Of a DNA stretch of 57,386 nucleotides, positions 43,327 through 51,878 are shown one piece after another. The notes beneath the pieces are model-generated. The model was not told the origin of the DNA and did not search any database. It saw only the letters and a program-made list of their open reading frames with translations. Position numbers and translations under genes: made by a program. Source of the DNA: an uncultured Pelagibacteraceae bacterium (lineage in GTDB: Bacteria; Pseudomonadota; Alphaproteobacteria; Pelagibacterales; Pelagibacteraceae); NCBI GenBank assembly GCA_902624185.1, contig CACNWU010000005.1, positions 1 through 57,386 on the forward strand, read 5' to 3'. Each line of letters begins with the position of its first letter. Within the stretch, counting starts at the first letter, position 1.

Positions 43327-44165
43327 TTATTTTTTAGCATAAAATTTTTCAATTCTTTTACTAAAATTGTCCAGGATTTAACCTTGTAATTGGTTAATTT
43401 TTGAAATTTTTTCGAATTAAGAGATCTATCAATTTTAAAATCTTTAAATTTAATAATATCTATCTTTTTTTTGAATATTTTTTTAATAATTATTAAAAGA
43501 TTATATTTTGAAATCTTTTTGCCACCAACATGTAAAACGTCGTTATATAGATTATTTTTTTTAATAAAAAATTTGAAGATAATTTTAGATAATTCAAGAG
43601 ATGTTAGACCTGAAAAAAAAGCATTTGTATAACCTGTTGTTGAGTTAGATTGAGATAAAAACCAATTAAGAAGAGATTTATTGCCATTCTTCTCAGGTCC
43701 AATAAATGAAGTTCTGATTGTAGTAGAAAATTTATTTTTAACTTCTCCAAGGTTTTTACTCAAACCATATAGATCTTTGGCGTCTTTTTTCGAATTTTCT
43801 TTATAATTGCCTTTAGTTCCCAAGAAAACACAATCAGTACTTATATGAAGAAAATAGATTTTTTCTTTAAAACAAAGATTAGACAAAAAAATTGGTAATT
43901 TGATATTAATTTTTTTTGTTACTTTTTTATTTTTATAAGATTCATGAAATTTAGTCACACCTAAACAATTTATTATATAATTTGGATTTATCTTAAGAAT
44001 TAAATCTTTTAGTTTTCTATAGTTTGAGAAATCCTTTAAATAATAATAATCTTTATTTAAATTTTTTCTTCTGGATATATAAAAAAGTTTTATTTTTTTT
44101 GTTTTAAGATATTTAACTAATGAACTTCCTAATATACCTGTAGATCCGAGTATAAGTACTTTCAT
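43314..44165 (-). CDS. RmlD-like NAD(P)-dependent sugar-nucleotide reductase
   Basis: 283 residues, an extended SDR of the dTDP-4-dehydrorhamnose reductase type. It has VLILGSTGILGSSLVKYL (GxxGxxG), INPNYIINCLGVT, HISTDCVFLGTKGNY and the catalytic Tyr/Lys in DLYGLSKNLGE. It should reduce a 4-keto sugar nucleotide to supply a sugar donor for the adjacent glycosyltransferases. The other rml genes are not in the window, so the exact sugar is unknown. It begins two bases after the GT2 gene upstream on the same strand. Confidence 0.82.
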   Translation of the reverse strand: MKVLILGSTGILGSSLVKYLKTKKIKLFYISRRKNLNKDYYYLKDFSNYRKLKDLILKINPNYIINCLGVTKFHESYKNKKVTKKINIKLPIFLSNLCFKEKIYFLHISTDCVFLGTKGNYKENSKKDAKDLYGLSKNLGEVKNKFSTTIRTSFIGPEKNGNKSLLNWFLSQSNSTTGYTNAFFSGLTSLELSKIIFKFFIKKNNLYNDVLHVGGKKISKYNLLIIIKKIFKKKIDIIKFKDFKIDRSLNSKKFQKLTNYKVKSWTILVKELKNFMLKNNYEF

Positions 44166-44167
44166 AA

Positions 44168-45025
44168 TTAATAAAAAAATTTGAGATAAAGATAGTTGAA
44201 TTTACAAATTATTAAATCAATATAATATGATACTGATTTTTTTGGTTCACTTAAAGGTGATATATATTTTATGTCTGAATTAAGATAATATTTTTTAAAA
44301 AATTTAATTGATATTTTCCATTTTAATAAGAAAATCTTACCACCTTTACTTCCAGATTCTGTTTTTATTGTTGGATGATTTTTATATTTACGTGTAACTA
44401 TTGATCCAAAATGATATACTTTGCAATTATTGAGACCTTTAAAGACCCTCACCCCTTCATTCCACAATTTCATATTTAAATCTGGATCTGATCCAGTACC
44501 TGGAAAAAATTCTTCACTAAATCCCCCAACTTTATTCCATAAATCTTTATGTATTAAATGTGGAGCCCAAGTTGATCCTTGAAAATCATAAAGATTATAA
44601 TTTTTATATTCATTAAGTAATCTTTTTTCGTCAAAATCATTTATGCTATTTCCACAATTAAATTTAATAGGACCATTATTCATCATTATTCCAGATAAAT
44701 AAAAGTTATTATGTCCAATTTTATCTACCTCCTCTCTCATTATTTTGTCCCAACCTGGACAAAAATAAAAATCATCATGAGCATATAAAATATATTCAAA
44801 TTTAGCTTTTTTTGCAGCCAAATTCATTCCTTTACATATACCAGCGTTATCATTCGTATATGTGTGATCAATATTATTTTTATCTAAGTAAGTTTTTGTT
44901 CCATCTTCACCAACATTGACATGTGGTATTATTTGATGTTTGTATGTGGAGTTTTTGTCAATACTTTTTAGACATAATTTGAGATAATCTAAATTATTGA
45001 ATGTTGGGATGATAATTGAAAACAT
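44168..45025 (-). CDS. Family 2 glycosyltransferase
   Basis: 285 residues. The N-terminus FSIIIPTFNNLDYLKLCLKS is the GT2 nucleotide-binding start, followed by NAGICKGMNLAAKKAKFEY and the metal-binding ILYAHDDFYFCPGWD. LIHKDLWNKVGGFSEEFF and the acidic SDPDLNMKLWNEGVRVF supply the acceptor-side and catalytic Asp. It is one base from the large GT upstream and two bases from the reductase downstream, forming a minus-strand polysaccharide unit. Acceptor and sugar unknown. Confidence 0.87.
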   Translation of the reverse strand: MFSIIIPTFNNLDYLKLCLKSIDKNSTYKHQIIPHVNVGEDGTKTYLDKNNIDHTYTNDNAGICKGMNLAAKKAKFEYILYAHDDFYFCPGWDKIMREEVDKIGHNNFYLSGIMMNNGPIKFNCGNSINDFDEKRLLNEYKNYNLYDFQGSTWAPHLIHKDLWNKVGGFSEEFFPGTGSDPDLNMKLWNEGVRVFKGLNNCKVYHFGSIVTRKYKNHPTIKTESGSKGGKIFLLKWKISIKFFKKYYLNSDIKYISPLSEPKKSVSYYIDLIICKFNYLYLKFFY

Positions 45026-47143
45026 TTATTTAATATTTTCCCAATAGTATCTCTTATTTAACCCAAAAGATTTATTCAATATAAATTCAGCAACTTCAGT
45101 TGAATTAAAATATTTGAAATATTTATCTCTGCCCTTTCTTGCAATTTTATTTCTAAGATTATGATCATTTGTAAATTTTATTATCTTTTCAGATAAATCA
45201 GATTTATTTTTGTATAAAACAATTTCATCTTTATTAAAAAAATTTCCAATTTTAGTATTTTCATCAATCATTACTAATAGTCCATTTCCAATTAATTGAG
45301 AAAATCTGTCACTACTATAATATTTTGCTGGTTTTCCTTGACTTAAATTTAATCCAATTTTTGATTGTGATATTGCAATTAAGTAATCATCTGCCCATAG
45401 TGGCTGAATGTTATTCATTCCATATAAATCAAATCTTACATTAGGTGTTATTTTCATAAGATTGTTAATAAAAATTTCTCGCTGATCAAATTTACCTTTT
45501 TTGAGAACCCCTCGATGAACCCCATGGCTCATTGCAAAAAAAACATCGTTATTAAAGTATTTATTATTGTAATTTTCAAGGGTTTCAAAAGATAAATCAA
45601 CAGGATTTGGCATATAAAAAACATTATGTTTTTTATTTAGTTTTAATGATTTTGGGTCTGTTGTACAAAAACTAGCATCCATTAAATCAATTTTATCAAG
45701 GAACCTACTCTTGTTATTTAACCATTGACTGTCCATTCTATCTAAAAACCATTGTGCCATTTTAATATTTGGATAATTTTTTTTAATATAATCAAGAGTG
45801 TCTTTTTTAATCAAATCTGCATGTCCCAATATTAAAATATCTGGTACATAATTTGAGATCACTTCAAGTAATTTCTTATTGAGTCTCTTTGAACCATTTA
45901 AATCATTTATATTTCTATAATAGCTAACAATATCGCGATCACTAAATTCTAGAACACTATGATTTAATCTTACGAAACCATTATTAATTCTTTTCCCAGT
46001 ATTATAAAATAATCTTCCATTATGACGTTCATTAAAGTTTGTTACATGAAGAATCTTAAGTTTCTTAATGTTATTTTTTTTGTTAAAATTTAAAATAAAT
46101 TTTCCATATATTTCTTCTCTATAATTATCAATTTTATTACAAATGTATCGATCTGTAAGATGAAAGTTTTTGTAAGACTCTTTTTGTAGATATTGTAATT
46201 TTTTTTTATCTAAAATTAAATTTTCTATTGCTTTAAATAAGGTAAGAGAGTCTAAATTTCGTAAAATTACTCCATTTGTAATTGTTTCAGGCAAGCCACC
46301 TCGATTAGAAATTATAACAGCACATCCTCTACTAGCTGCTTCTAAACTAGTTCTTCCAAAGGGTTCTTCCCATCTAGAGCAAGCAACTGCAATACTAGTT
46401 TTAGAAAAAGTTTCCAAAACTTTTTTATGATTTTGAAAACCTAAATTTTTTAGATTCTTATGAAATAATTGAATTTTTTCACGAGGCTCATCACCTATAA
46501 CTAAAGATTTCCAATCTGAGTATTTATCTAAAATTTTTGTTACAGCATTTCCAAAAATGTCATAACCTTTTGCTGAGTTTAATTTTCCTACAAAAGTAAT
46601 TAATTTTTCTTTATTTCTAAAATTAATTTTTGATTTATTGGTAGATTGATGAATTACTTCAAGTTTTTTTGATTTATGGTAAAAATTTTTAAGATCTTTA
46701 AGAAATTGTCTTTTTGACCATTCGCTATTAAATATTATCTTTGAACATGTATTTAATAAATCAATTCTTTCTTGGACAGTTTTAGAGCCAATCATACTCA
46801 CTGGATCATTATGAAAATATAAAACTAATTTAGTCTCAAGTTGCGTTAAATTTTTGATATAAACTGGTCGGTTATGAATTTCAATAATATCAGGCTTATT
46901 TTTTTTTTGAATTTCTAAAAACTTTTCAACATATTCTTTTGACTGACTTCTCAAAATTTTTTTTGAAAGATGTATATTCACATAATTTTTCGCTAATTTT
47001 CTTTTATGATTAGTTGAGCCAAATACAGTTAAACTTTTTCTATATTTACTAACATTATTTGTTGAATTAACAAAAATAGATACAGCACCTGGATAATTTG
47101 GTGAGTAATTTTCTTTATAAGGTAATAAAATAGAAATCTTCAT
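45026..47143 (-). CDS. Two-domain glycosyltransferase (GT4-like plus CgeB/GT4-like)
   Basis: 705 residues made of two GT-B units. The first (about 1-360) has a GT4 pattern: IIEIHNRPVYIKNLTQLETK, IIFNSEWSKRQFL, LITFVGKLNSAKGYDIFG, and CSRWEEPFGRTSLEAASRG with the donor-binding Glu pair. The second (about 370-705) starts LKILHVTNFNERHNGRLFYN and has ALDRM-like QWFLDRMDSQWLN and a C-terminal RFSQLIGNGLLVMIDEN resembling CgeB/GT1_2 domains. It may add two sugars in sequence (inference). The 3' end touches the next GT gene; the 5' end overlaps the GIY-YIG gene by 4 bases. Confidence 0.82.
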   Translation of the reverse strand: MKISILLPYKENYSPNYPGAVSIFVNSTNNVSKYRKSLTVFGSTNHKRKLAKNYVNIHLSKKILRSQSKEYVEKFLEIQKKNKPDIIEIHNRPVYIKNLTQLETKLVLYFHNDPVSMIGSKTVQERIDLLNTCSKIIFNSEWSKRQFLKDLKNFYHKSKKLEVIHQSTNKSKINFRNKEKLITFVGKLNSAKGYDIFGNAVTKILDKYSDWKSLVIGDEPREKIQLFHKNLKNLGFQNHKKVLETFSKTSIAVACSRWEEPFGRTSLEAASRGCAVIISNRGGLPETITNGVILRNLDSLTLFKAIENLILDKKKLQYLQKESYKNFHLTDRYICNKIDNYREEIYGKFILNFNKKNNIKKLKILHVTNFNERHNGRLFYNTGKRINNGFVRLNHSVLEFSDRDIVSYYRNINDLNGSKRLNKKLLEVISNYVPDILILGHADLIKKDTLDYIKKNYPNIKMAQWFLDRMDSQWLNNKSRFLDKIDLMDASFCTTDPKSLKLNKKHNVFYMPNPVDLSFETLENYNNKYFNNDVFFAMSHGVHRGVLKKGKFDQREIFINNLMKITPNVRFDLYGMNNIQPLWADDYLIAISQSKIGLNLSQGKPAKYYSSDRFSQLIGNGLLVMIDENTKIGNFFNKDEIVLYKNKSDLSEKIIKFTNDHNLRNKIARKGRDKYFKYFNSTEVAEFILNKSFGLNKRYYWENIK

Positions 47144-47427
47144 CTAATATAAATTAATGAATTGAATTTTTTTTTTAAATAATCATTTTTTATTTTTAAT
47201 CTTAATTTATAATTTTTTTTTAATTTATACTCTTCCTTCATAGCTTTTGTTTTTGACGAATATTTGTTCGAGTAAATTAAAATCCACTTTTTCCCTTTTG
47301 TAAATTTTGCACCTTTTGAATTATTATGCAACATAAGACGTTTGGAAGGATTTGAAGAATACCCTACATAACTTATATGTTTATTTTTGATTTTAGCTAA
47401 AATCATATAAACAAAATATTTGGGCAT
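47140..47427 (-). CDS. GIY-YIG domain protein (UPF0213/YhbQ-like)
   Basis: 95 residues. The domain shows FVYMILAKI (the GIY strand, altered), HISYVGYSSNPSKRLMLHN (YIG strand and Arg), a Lys-rich KGAKFTKGKKWILIY and the conserved Glu in MKEEYKLKK. Single-domain members are of uncertain function and may nick branched DNA. Its ATG lies only 4 bases after the CCA end of tRNA-Glu on the same strand, so its mRNA is probably released by tRNA 3' processing without a leader. Confidence 0.85.
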   Translation of the reverse strand: MPKYFVYMILAKIKNKHISYVGYSSNPSKRLMLHNNSKGAKFTKGKKWILIYSNKYSSKTKAMKEEYKLKKNYKLRLKIKNDYLKKKFNSLIYIR

Positions 47428-47431
47428 AATA

Positions 47432-47506
47432 TGGCGGTCCCTAGGGGAATCGAACCCCTCTTTCGAGGATGAAAACCACGTGTCCTAACCGATAGACGAA
47501 GGGACC
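47432..47506 (-). tRNA. tRNA-Glu (anticodon UUC)
   Basis: 75 bases with encoded CCA. Acceptor GGTCCCT pairs perfectly with AGGGACC; D arm contains GTCTATCGGTTAGGAC; T arm AGGGG/CCCCT with loop TTCGATT. The anticodon loop TTTTCAT gives UUC. The anticodon stem CGTGG/CCTCG has one U-U mismatch at the middle pair (29-41). It is the only tRNA-Glu in the window and marks the right border of the glycosyltransferase islet. Confidence 0.95.
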
Positions 47507-47512
47507 ATTTTG

Positions 47513-47535
47513 AGGTCTTTTATTTGAAAAGTCCT
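47513..47535 (-). other. Hairpin between recJ and tRNA-Glu
   Basis: AGGTCTTTT (47513-47521) and AAAAGTCCT (47527-47535) pair at 8 of 9 positions around a 5-base loop, starting 7 bases before the tRNA 5' end. It lacks a U-run in either direction; it may be a processing element for the tRNA precursor. Confidence 0.35.
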
Positions 47536-47555
47536 TATTTATCAAGTCTAATAAA

Positions 47556-49250
47556 TCACAATACCAAATCTTTAATTATTATTTGAAGATTTTTTTTATT
47601 ATTCCAAAAATTTTCGTTAATTTGTCCCATCACATTTAAATATTTTTTATAATTTAATAAGTAATCCCCTACTTTTGTATTAATGGCATTAAAACATATT
47701 GAGTTCATTGAAAAGCCAATTTTGGATTTTAAAACGCATGATATATGTTTTTCACTTAATATTTTTGATTTTATAATCTTTAATTCTTTAAATAAAAAAA
47801 TTGGTAAAGGATTTCCTGCACCAAAAGGTCCTATCCTTTTAATGTCATTAAAAAATTCTTTATTAAAACCAATTGATGAAATTTCAGCATCATAATTTAA
47901 TTCGAGATTTAGTGTATTATATTTCTTTTTAATATCAGTTATTAAGAAATTTTTAAAAGTTAAAAGATTTTCTTTTTTAAGAGAAAAACCTGCTGCTGCA
48001 CTATGACCACCCCCATTCAAAATAATATTTTTATTCAATGAAATTTTAATAGATCTACCTATATTATAATTTTCAACGGACCTAGCAGATCCTTTAAGCA
48101 AATTATTAGAATTTGTGATTACAATGGCTGGTTTATTAAAATAATCCTTCAATCTAGCAGCTATTATACCTATTAATCCTTCATTAATATTTTGCTCATA
48201 ATAAAAAATAATTTCTTTGTTTTCTTTATTGATCTTTTCGTAATTAATATTATTCAAAATATTTGTCTCAATTTTTTTTCGTTTATTATTTAACTCAATT
48301 AATTCAAATAATTTATGGTCTATCTCTTCTTTATTATTTGATGATAATAATTCTACTGCGTATGAAGATTTACCTAAACGTCCACCAGCATTTAATATGG
48401 GTCCAACCAAAAAAGATAAATCATCTATATCAATTTTTTTTTTTATATTTGTTATTTCATATAATCTTTTTAAAATAGCACATTTATTAAGGTCAAATTC
48501 TTTAAGTGTGTTTATTGCAATTAATCTATTTAATTTACGAATTGGCATAACATCACAAACAGTTGCTAACAAAACATATATTAGGTGTTTTCTTAGATTA
48601 ATTTTTGTTTTAACTCTTTTTTTTAAAATTTCTAAAAAGAAATAAACAAGGGATGTTGCGCAAAGATAATCATATTCAATATAGCCATTATTTTTTTTGG
48701 GATTAATAATAACATTTGATTTTGGATAGGGTCTATCTATTTCATGATGATCAATTATTAAAGATTTGATATTATTTCTATTTAAAAAATCGATAGCCTC
48801 CACTGATGAAGATCCGCAATCAACCATAATTATTAATTTTGGTTTGTTTAAAATTAATTTTTTAAATAATTTTATACTAGCACCATAACCATCTTTTACT
48901 CTATCGGGGATATAATAAAAAAATGGATGATTTAAATAGTCAAAAAATTTTACAAATAAGGATGTTGCCGCTGAGCCATCCACATCATAATCGCCAAGTA
49001 TACATATCTTTTCTTTTTTTTTTATTGTGTTAGAAATTATTTCTATTGCATTTTTAAAGTCTAAATTATTAGAAAACATATTTACTAGATCTAAATTTTT
49101 AGTTATTTGATAAATTTCATTTTTATCGAAATTCCTAGATACTATTAACTGAGATAAAATTCTTGAAAAACCATGTTCTTGTTGAGTTTTTTCTAATATA
49201 TTTAAGTTAACTTTTTTTTCTTGCCACTTTTTATCAGTAACAGATATCAT
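47556..49250 (-). CDS. recJ: Single-stranded-DNA exonuclease RecJ
   Basis: 564 residues, typical length. DHH phosphoesterase motifs: CILGDYDVDGSAATSLFVKF, LIIMVDCGSSSVEAIDFL, IIDHHEIDRPYPKSN, and NAGGRLGKSSYAVELL. The DHHA1 part has NGGGHSAAAGFSLKKENL, and an OB-like C-terminus follows. It degrades 5' single-stranded ends in recombination and mismatch repair, working with RecO encoded elsewhere in this window. It lies 19 bases after glpX on the same strand. Confidence 0.95.
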   Translation of the reverse strand: MISVTDKKWQEKKVNLNILEKTQQEHGFSRILSQLIVSRNFDKNEIYQITKNLDLVNMFSNNLDFKNAIEIISNTIKKKEKICILGDYDVDGSAATSLFVKFFDYLNHPFFYYIPDRVKDGYGASIKLFKKLILNKPKLIIMVDCGSSSVEAIDFLNRNNIKSLIIDHHEIDRPYPKSNVIINPKKNNGYIEYDYLCATSLVYFFLEILKKRVKTKINLRKHLIYVLLATVCDVMPIRKLNRLIAINTLKEFDLNKCAILKRLYEITNIKKKIDIDDLSFLVGPILNAGGRLGKSSYAVELLSSNNKEEIDHKLFELIELNNKRKKIETNILNNINYEKINKENKEIIFYYEQNINEGLIGIIAARLKDYFNKPAIVITNSNNLLKGSARSVENYNIGRSIKISLNKNIILNGGGHSAAAGFSLKKENLLTFKNFLITDIKKKYNTLNLELNYDAEISSIGFNKEFFNDIKRIGPFGAGNPLPIFLFKELKIIKSKILSEKHISCVLKSKIGFSMNSICFNAINTKVGDYLLNYKKYLNVMGQINENFWNNKKNLQIIIKDLVL

Positions 49251-49269
49251 TTTTTAACTATGGTCATAA

Positions 49270-50220
49270 TTAAAAGATTATTCTATTTTTAATAATTTCT
49301 TGATTATAATTACTTAAAGCTGAAAATGTAACTAGTGTTTCAGTATTGAAAATTTTATTAGCTTCTTTAGTTACACCTTTTAAATTTAATGTATTTGTTA
49401 TCGCAGTAGCACAAAAAATTGCATCACCCTTAACTATATCTTTTAATTCATATTTTTTGTCGAGCTCAGTAATTCCCATTTTTTTTGCATCACTAATATT
49501 CTTCTCATTATCAAAAATGAACTTACCTTGAAAATGACATTCGTAAGCATCTAAAGCTGCGGCAGCAAGTACACCTTCTGGACCACCACCAATACCCAAA
49601 AAAATATCTACATTATATATTGGTTTAGTAACTAAAAGCGCACCTGCGACATCACCATCAGAAATTAATTTAATTTTAACTTTTAAATTAGCTAGATCAT
49701 CAATAATTTTTTTATGTCGAGGACGATCTAAAATGCATGCTGTTAAGTTAGAAGGAGTTGTATTTTTAAATTCTGCTAAATTCTCAATGTTCTTTTTAAC
49801 TGAAAAATCTAAATCAATTAATCCTTTTTCAACTTTTGTTGTTGCAATTTTATGCATATAAGTTTCAGGTGCTTTAAATAAATTCCCTTTTTCAGCTACA
49901 GCTATTACTGATAAAGCACCGGGTAAATTGTTAGCAGCAAAATTAGTCCCTTCTAAAGGATCAACAGCTATATCAAACTCAGGGCCGCTTTTCTTACCAA
50001 GAATTTCACCAGTAAATAACATTGGAGCTTCATCTAGAGCACCCTCACCAATAACAATTTCACCTGTCATATCTATTTTATTTAATTCAGATCTCATGGC
50101 GTCTACTGCAGCTTGATCTGCAGAGATTTTATTTTTTTTTCCAACTAAATGTGATGAAGCTATAGCAGCTTTGGTTGTAACATTGATAAATTGATCTATA
50201 TATTTTTTATCTATTGTCAT
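49270..50220 (-). CDS. glpX: Class II fructose-1,6-bisphosphatase
   Basis: 316 residues. It has GEIVIGEGALDEAPMLFTGE, DIAVDPLEGTNFAANNLPGA, ILDRPRHKKIIDDL and FLGIGGGPEGVLAAAALDAY, the GlpX pattern with the metal-binding Asp/Glu residues. It dephosphorylates fructose 1,6-bisphosphate in gluconeogenesis, needed by an organism living on amino acids and C1 compounds. Its ATG lies inside the 3' end of the small TM gene (14-bp overlap). Confidence 0.95.
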   Translation of the reverse strand: MTIDKKYIDQFINVTTKAAIASSHLVGKKNKISADQAAVDAMRSELNKIDMTGEIVIGEGALDEAPMLFTGEILGKKSGPEFDIAVDPLEGTNFAANNLPGALSVIAVAEKGNLFKAPETYMHKIATTKVEKGLIDLDFSVKKNIENLAEFKNTTPSNLTACILDRPRHKKIIDDLANLKVKIKLISDGDVAGALLVTKPIYNVDIFLGIGGGPEGVLAAAALDAYECHFQGKFIFDNEKNISDAKKMGITELDKKYELKDIVKGDAIFCATAITNTLNLKGVTKEANKIFNTETLVTFSALSNYNQEIIKNRIIF

Positions 50221-50380
50221 TATTTTTTTTATAATAATGTCTTTTCAAAATACCTTTTTTTTCAAGTTCATTTTCATGATCATTTATACGTTTTACTAAT
50301 TTTCTATCATAAGCATGAACAGAAAATATTATGATTACTATAAATAGTACAATTAATAATAATAAGGTTGTTTCGCTCAT
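50207..50380 (-). CDS. Small single-TM protein, 57 residues, unknown
   Basis: Too short for usual ORF lists. ATG at 50380 and TAA at 50207-50209, in a frame that overlaps the glpX start by 14 bases and starts 5 bases after the preceding gene's stop. An N-terminal helix (about 5-22, ETTLLLLIVLFIVIIIFSVH) is followed by a charged tail with DRKLVKRINDHENELEKKG. The size and topology resemble small subunits or assembly factors of membrane complexes, but no family is recognised. The fit between two genes supports it. Confidence 0.6.
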   Translation of the reverse strand: MSETTLLLLIVLFIVIIIFSVHAYDRKLVKRINDHENELEKKGILKRHYYKKNNDNR

Positions 50381-50385
50381 AAAGT

Positions 50386-51417
50386 TTATGCTCTAGCAAA
50401 TCTTTCTAAATTATATTCAAATTCACTTAAACGTTTATAAATACTTCTTAGTTCTGTAATAGTCGTCCAATTATGTAAAAATAAAGCAAAACCACCATGA
50501 ACTCTAGCAAATGCATTAGAGACTTGAACAAGAACTCCTAGGGTAATTAAACCAGTGAATAATCCTGGACCCATAATCAAATAAGGAGCTATAATCATAA
50601 ATTGATCATATGTTGTCATCCATCCATCGAAATATCCATAATGAAGGAAAAGTCTATTGTAATTATATTTTATTCCCGTAAACAAGTCTTTTAGAACACT
50701 TGTTTGAGCATAATCTTTTTTATTATCCTCCCCTAGAACTAAATCTTTTCTAAAGGCAGCCTCAACTCTTTGATTGTTATATTCAAGACCAGGCAATTTT
50801 ATACCTACAAACCATGATATAATTAATCCACCAAGGGAAACTACTAGAGAAAACCAAACCAATGAACCTTCTATGTCCCTTAAAACAGGTATATCCACCT
50901 TATCACTTAAACCCCATAATATCGGAATAAAAGCTATTAAAGTCATAATTGCTCTTATTACTTGTAGTCCTAAAGTTTCTACAATTTTTGCAAATTTATA
51001 ACAATCATCTTGAATTCTTTGACTGGCACCCTCGATTTCCTCTTCTACAGTTTGCCATCTTGGTATGTAATTAAAAGTGATAGCTTCTCTCCATTTCAAT
51101 CCATAAATTCTAGTAAACCAACCTGTAAAAATAGCTATGAAAATATAAGGAAAAACAATTTCTGCAAAAGAAATATCACCCTCAAAACCATTTAAAGTAT
51201 ATTGAACTGAGATTAATTTAGAATAGAATATTGAAATTCCCTCTAGGGGATTTTCTTTATAATCTGCAGAATTTTGTAGGAGATCATAAAAGCCACCGTA
51301 CCATGTGTTTATAGCGACTGTCAGGCTGACTTGTATCCATAGAGAAATAATTAATACAAGTAAACCTCCCCACGACCATAATCTCCAATTTTTGTCATAA
51401 AAAAAACTTTTTAACAT
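50386..51417 (-). CDS. SbmA/BacA-like peptide transporter family protein
   Basis: 343 residues, shorter than the roughly 400 of SbmA. It has the family pattern NTWYGGFYDLLQNS in the first periplasmic part, IYGLKWREAITFNYIPRW, EGASQRIQDDCYKFA, and ALFLHNWTTITELRSIYKRL at the end; about six membrane helices. SbmA and BacA import peptide antibiotics and, in symbionts, affect lipid A fatty acids, using the proton gradient without an ATPase domain. It probably accounts for peptide or modified-peptide uptake here. It is 6 bases after the NDUFS4-like gene. Confidence 0.88.
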   Translation of the reverse strand: MLKSFFYDKNWRLWSWGGLLVLIISLWIQVSLTVAINTWYGGFYDLLQNSADYKENPLEGISIFYSKLISVQYTLNGFEGDISFAEIVFPYIFIAIFTGWFTRIYGLKWREAITFNYIPRWQTVEEEIEGASQRIQDDCYKFAKIVETLGLQVIRAIMTLIAFIPILWGLSDKVDIPVLRDIEGSLVWFSLVVSLGGLIISWFVGIKLPGLEYNNQRVEAAFRKDLVLGEDNKKDYAQTSVLKDLFTGIKYNYNRLFLHYGYFDGWMTTYDQFMIIAPYLIMGPGLFTGLITLGVLVQVSNAFARVHGGFALFLHNWTTITELRSIYKRLSEFEYNLERFARA

Positions 51418-51423
51418 AATGTG

Positions 51424-51705
51424 TTAGTTTAAAAAATTATCTGCATAAGATTTTTTAATAGTTTTTCTTTTCTTAGGTTCTATTATCTCAAAATCTATTT
51501 TCATTTTTTTGGCATAATTAACAGCGAGTTCTTTAGATGAAAATTCCAACCTTAATTCCGATAAAGTATCGTTTGAACTTTCCCAGCCCATCAATGGATT
51601 TCTTGTAGGATCATTAGTTTCATATTCTAATATCCATTTATCAGATTTACCTAAACCTGATTGCATAGGACTTTTATTAGGAATATAAATTTTTGCTTTT
51701 CTCAT
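51424..51705 (-). CDS. NDUFS4-like complex I subunit
   Basis: 93 residues from the ATG at 51705; a longer frame from 51753 would run through tRNA-Pro and is rejected. It has KIYIPNKSPMQSGLGKSDKW, ILEYETNDPTRNPLMGWESS and the following DTLSELRLEFSSKELAVNYA, matching the ETC complex I conserved region of the 18-kDa (NDUFS4) accessory subunit that alphaproteobacteria share with mitochondria. It stabilises the N-module of NADH dehydrogenase. Its ATG lies 4 bases after the tRNA-Pro CCA. Confidence 0.88.
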   Translation of the reverse strand: MRKAKIYIPNKSPMQSGLGKSDKWILEYETNDPTRNPLMGWESSNDTLSELRLEFSSKELAVNYAKKMKIDFEIIEPKKRKTIKKSYADNFLN

Positions 51706-51709
51706 ATAA

Positions 51710-51786
<77 letters not shown>

Positions 51787-51866
51787 AGAGAATTACTAAT
51801 ACAGTACTTATCAATTTTTTCAATGTATAAAGCTAATCAAATTAAGGAAATTTCGATTATATTTGA

Positions 51867-51872
51867 TATATA
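51867..51872 (+). promoter_or_regulatory. Possible extended -10 of the zinc-ribbon gene (near-leaderless)
   Basis: TATATA is preceded by TGA (51864-51866), giving a TGnTATATA element 6 bases before the ATG at 51879. It is similar to the dapA, rsh and argC arrangement, but the hexamer is less perfect and chance matches are more likely. Confidence 0.35.
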
Positions 51873-51878
51873 GATTAT

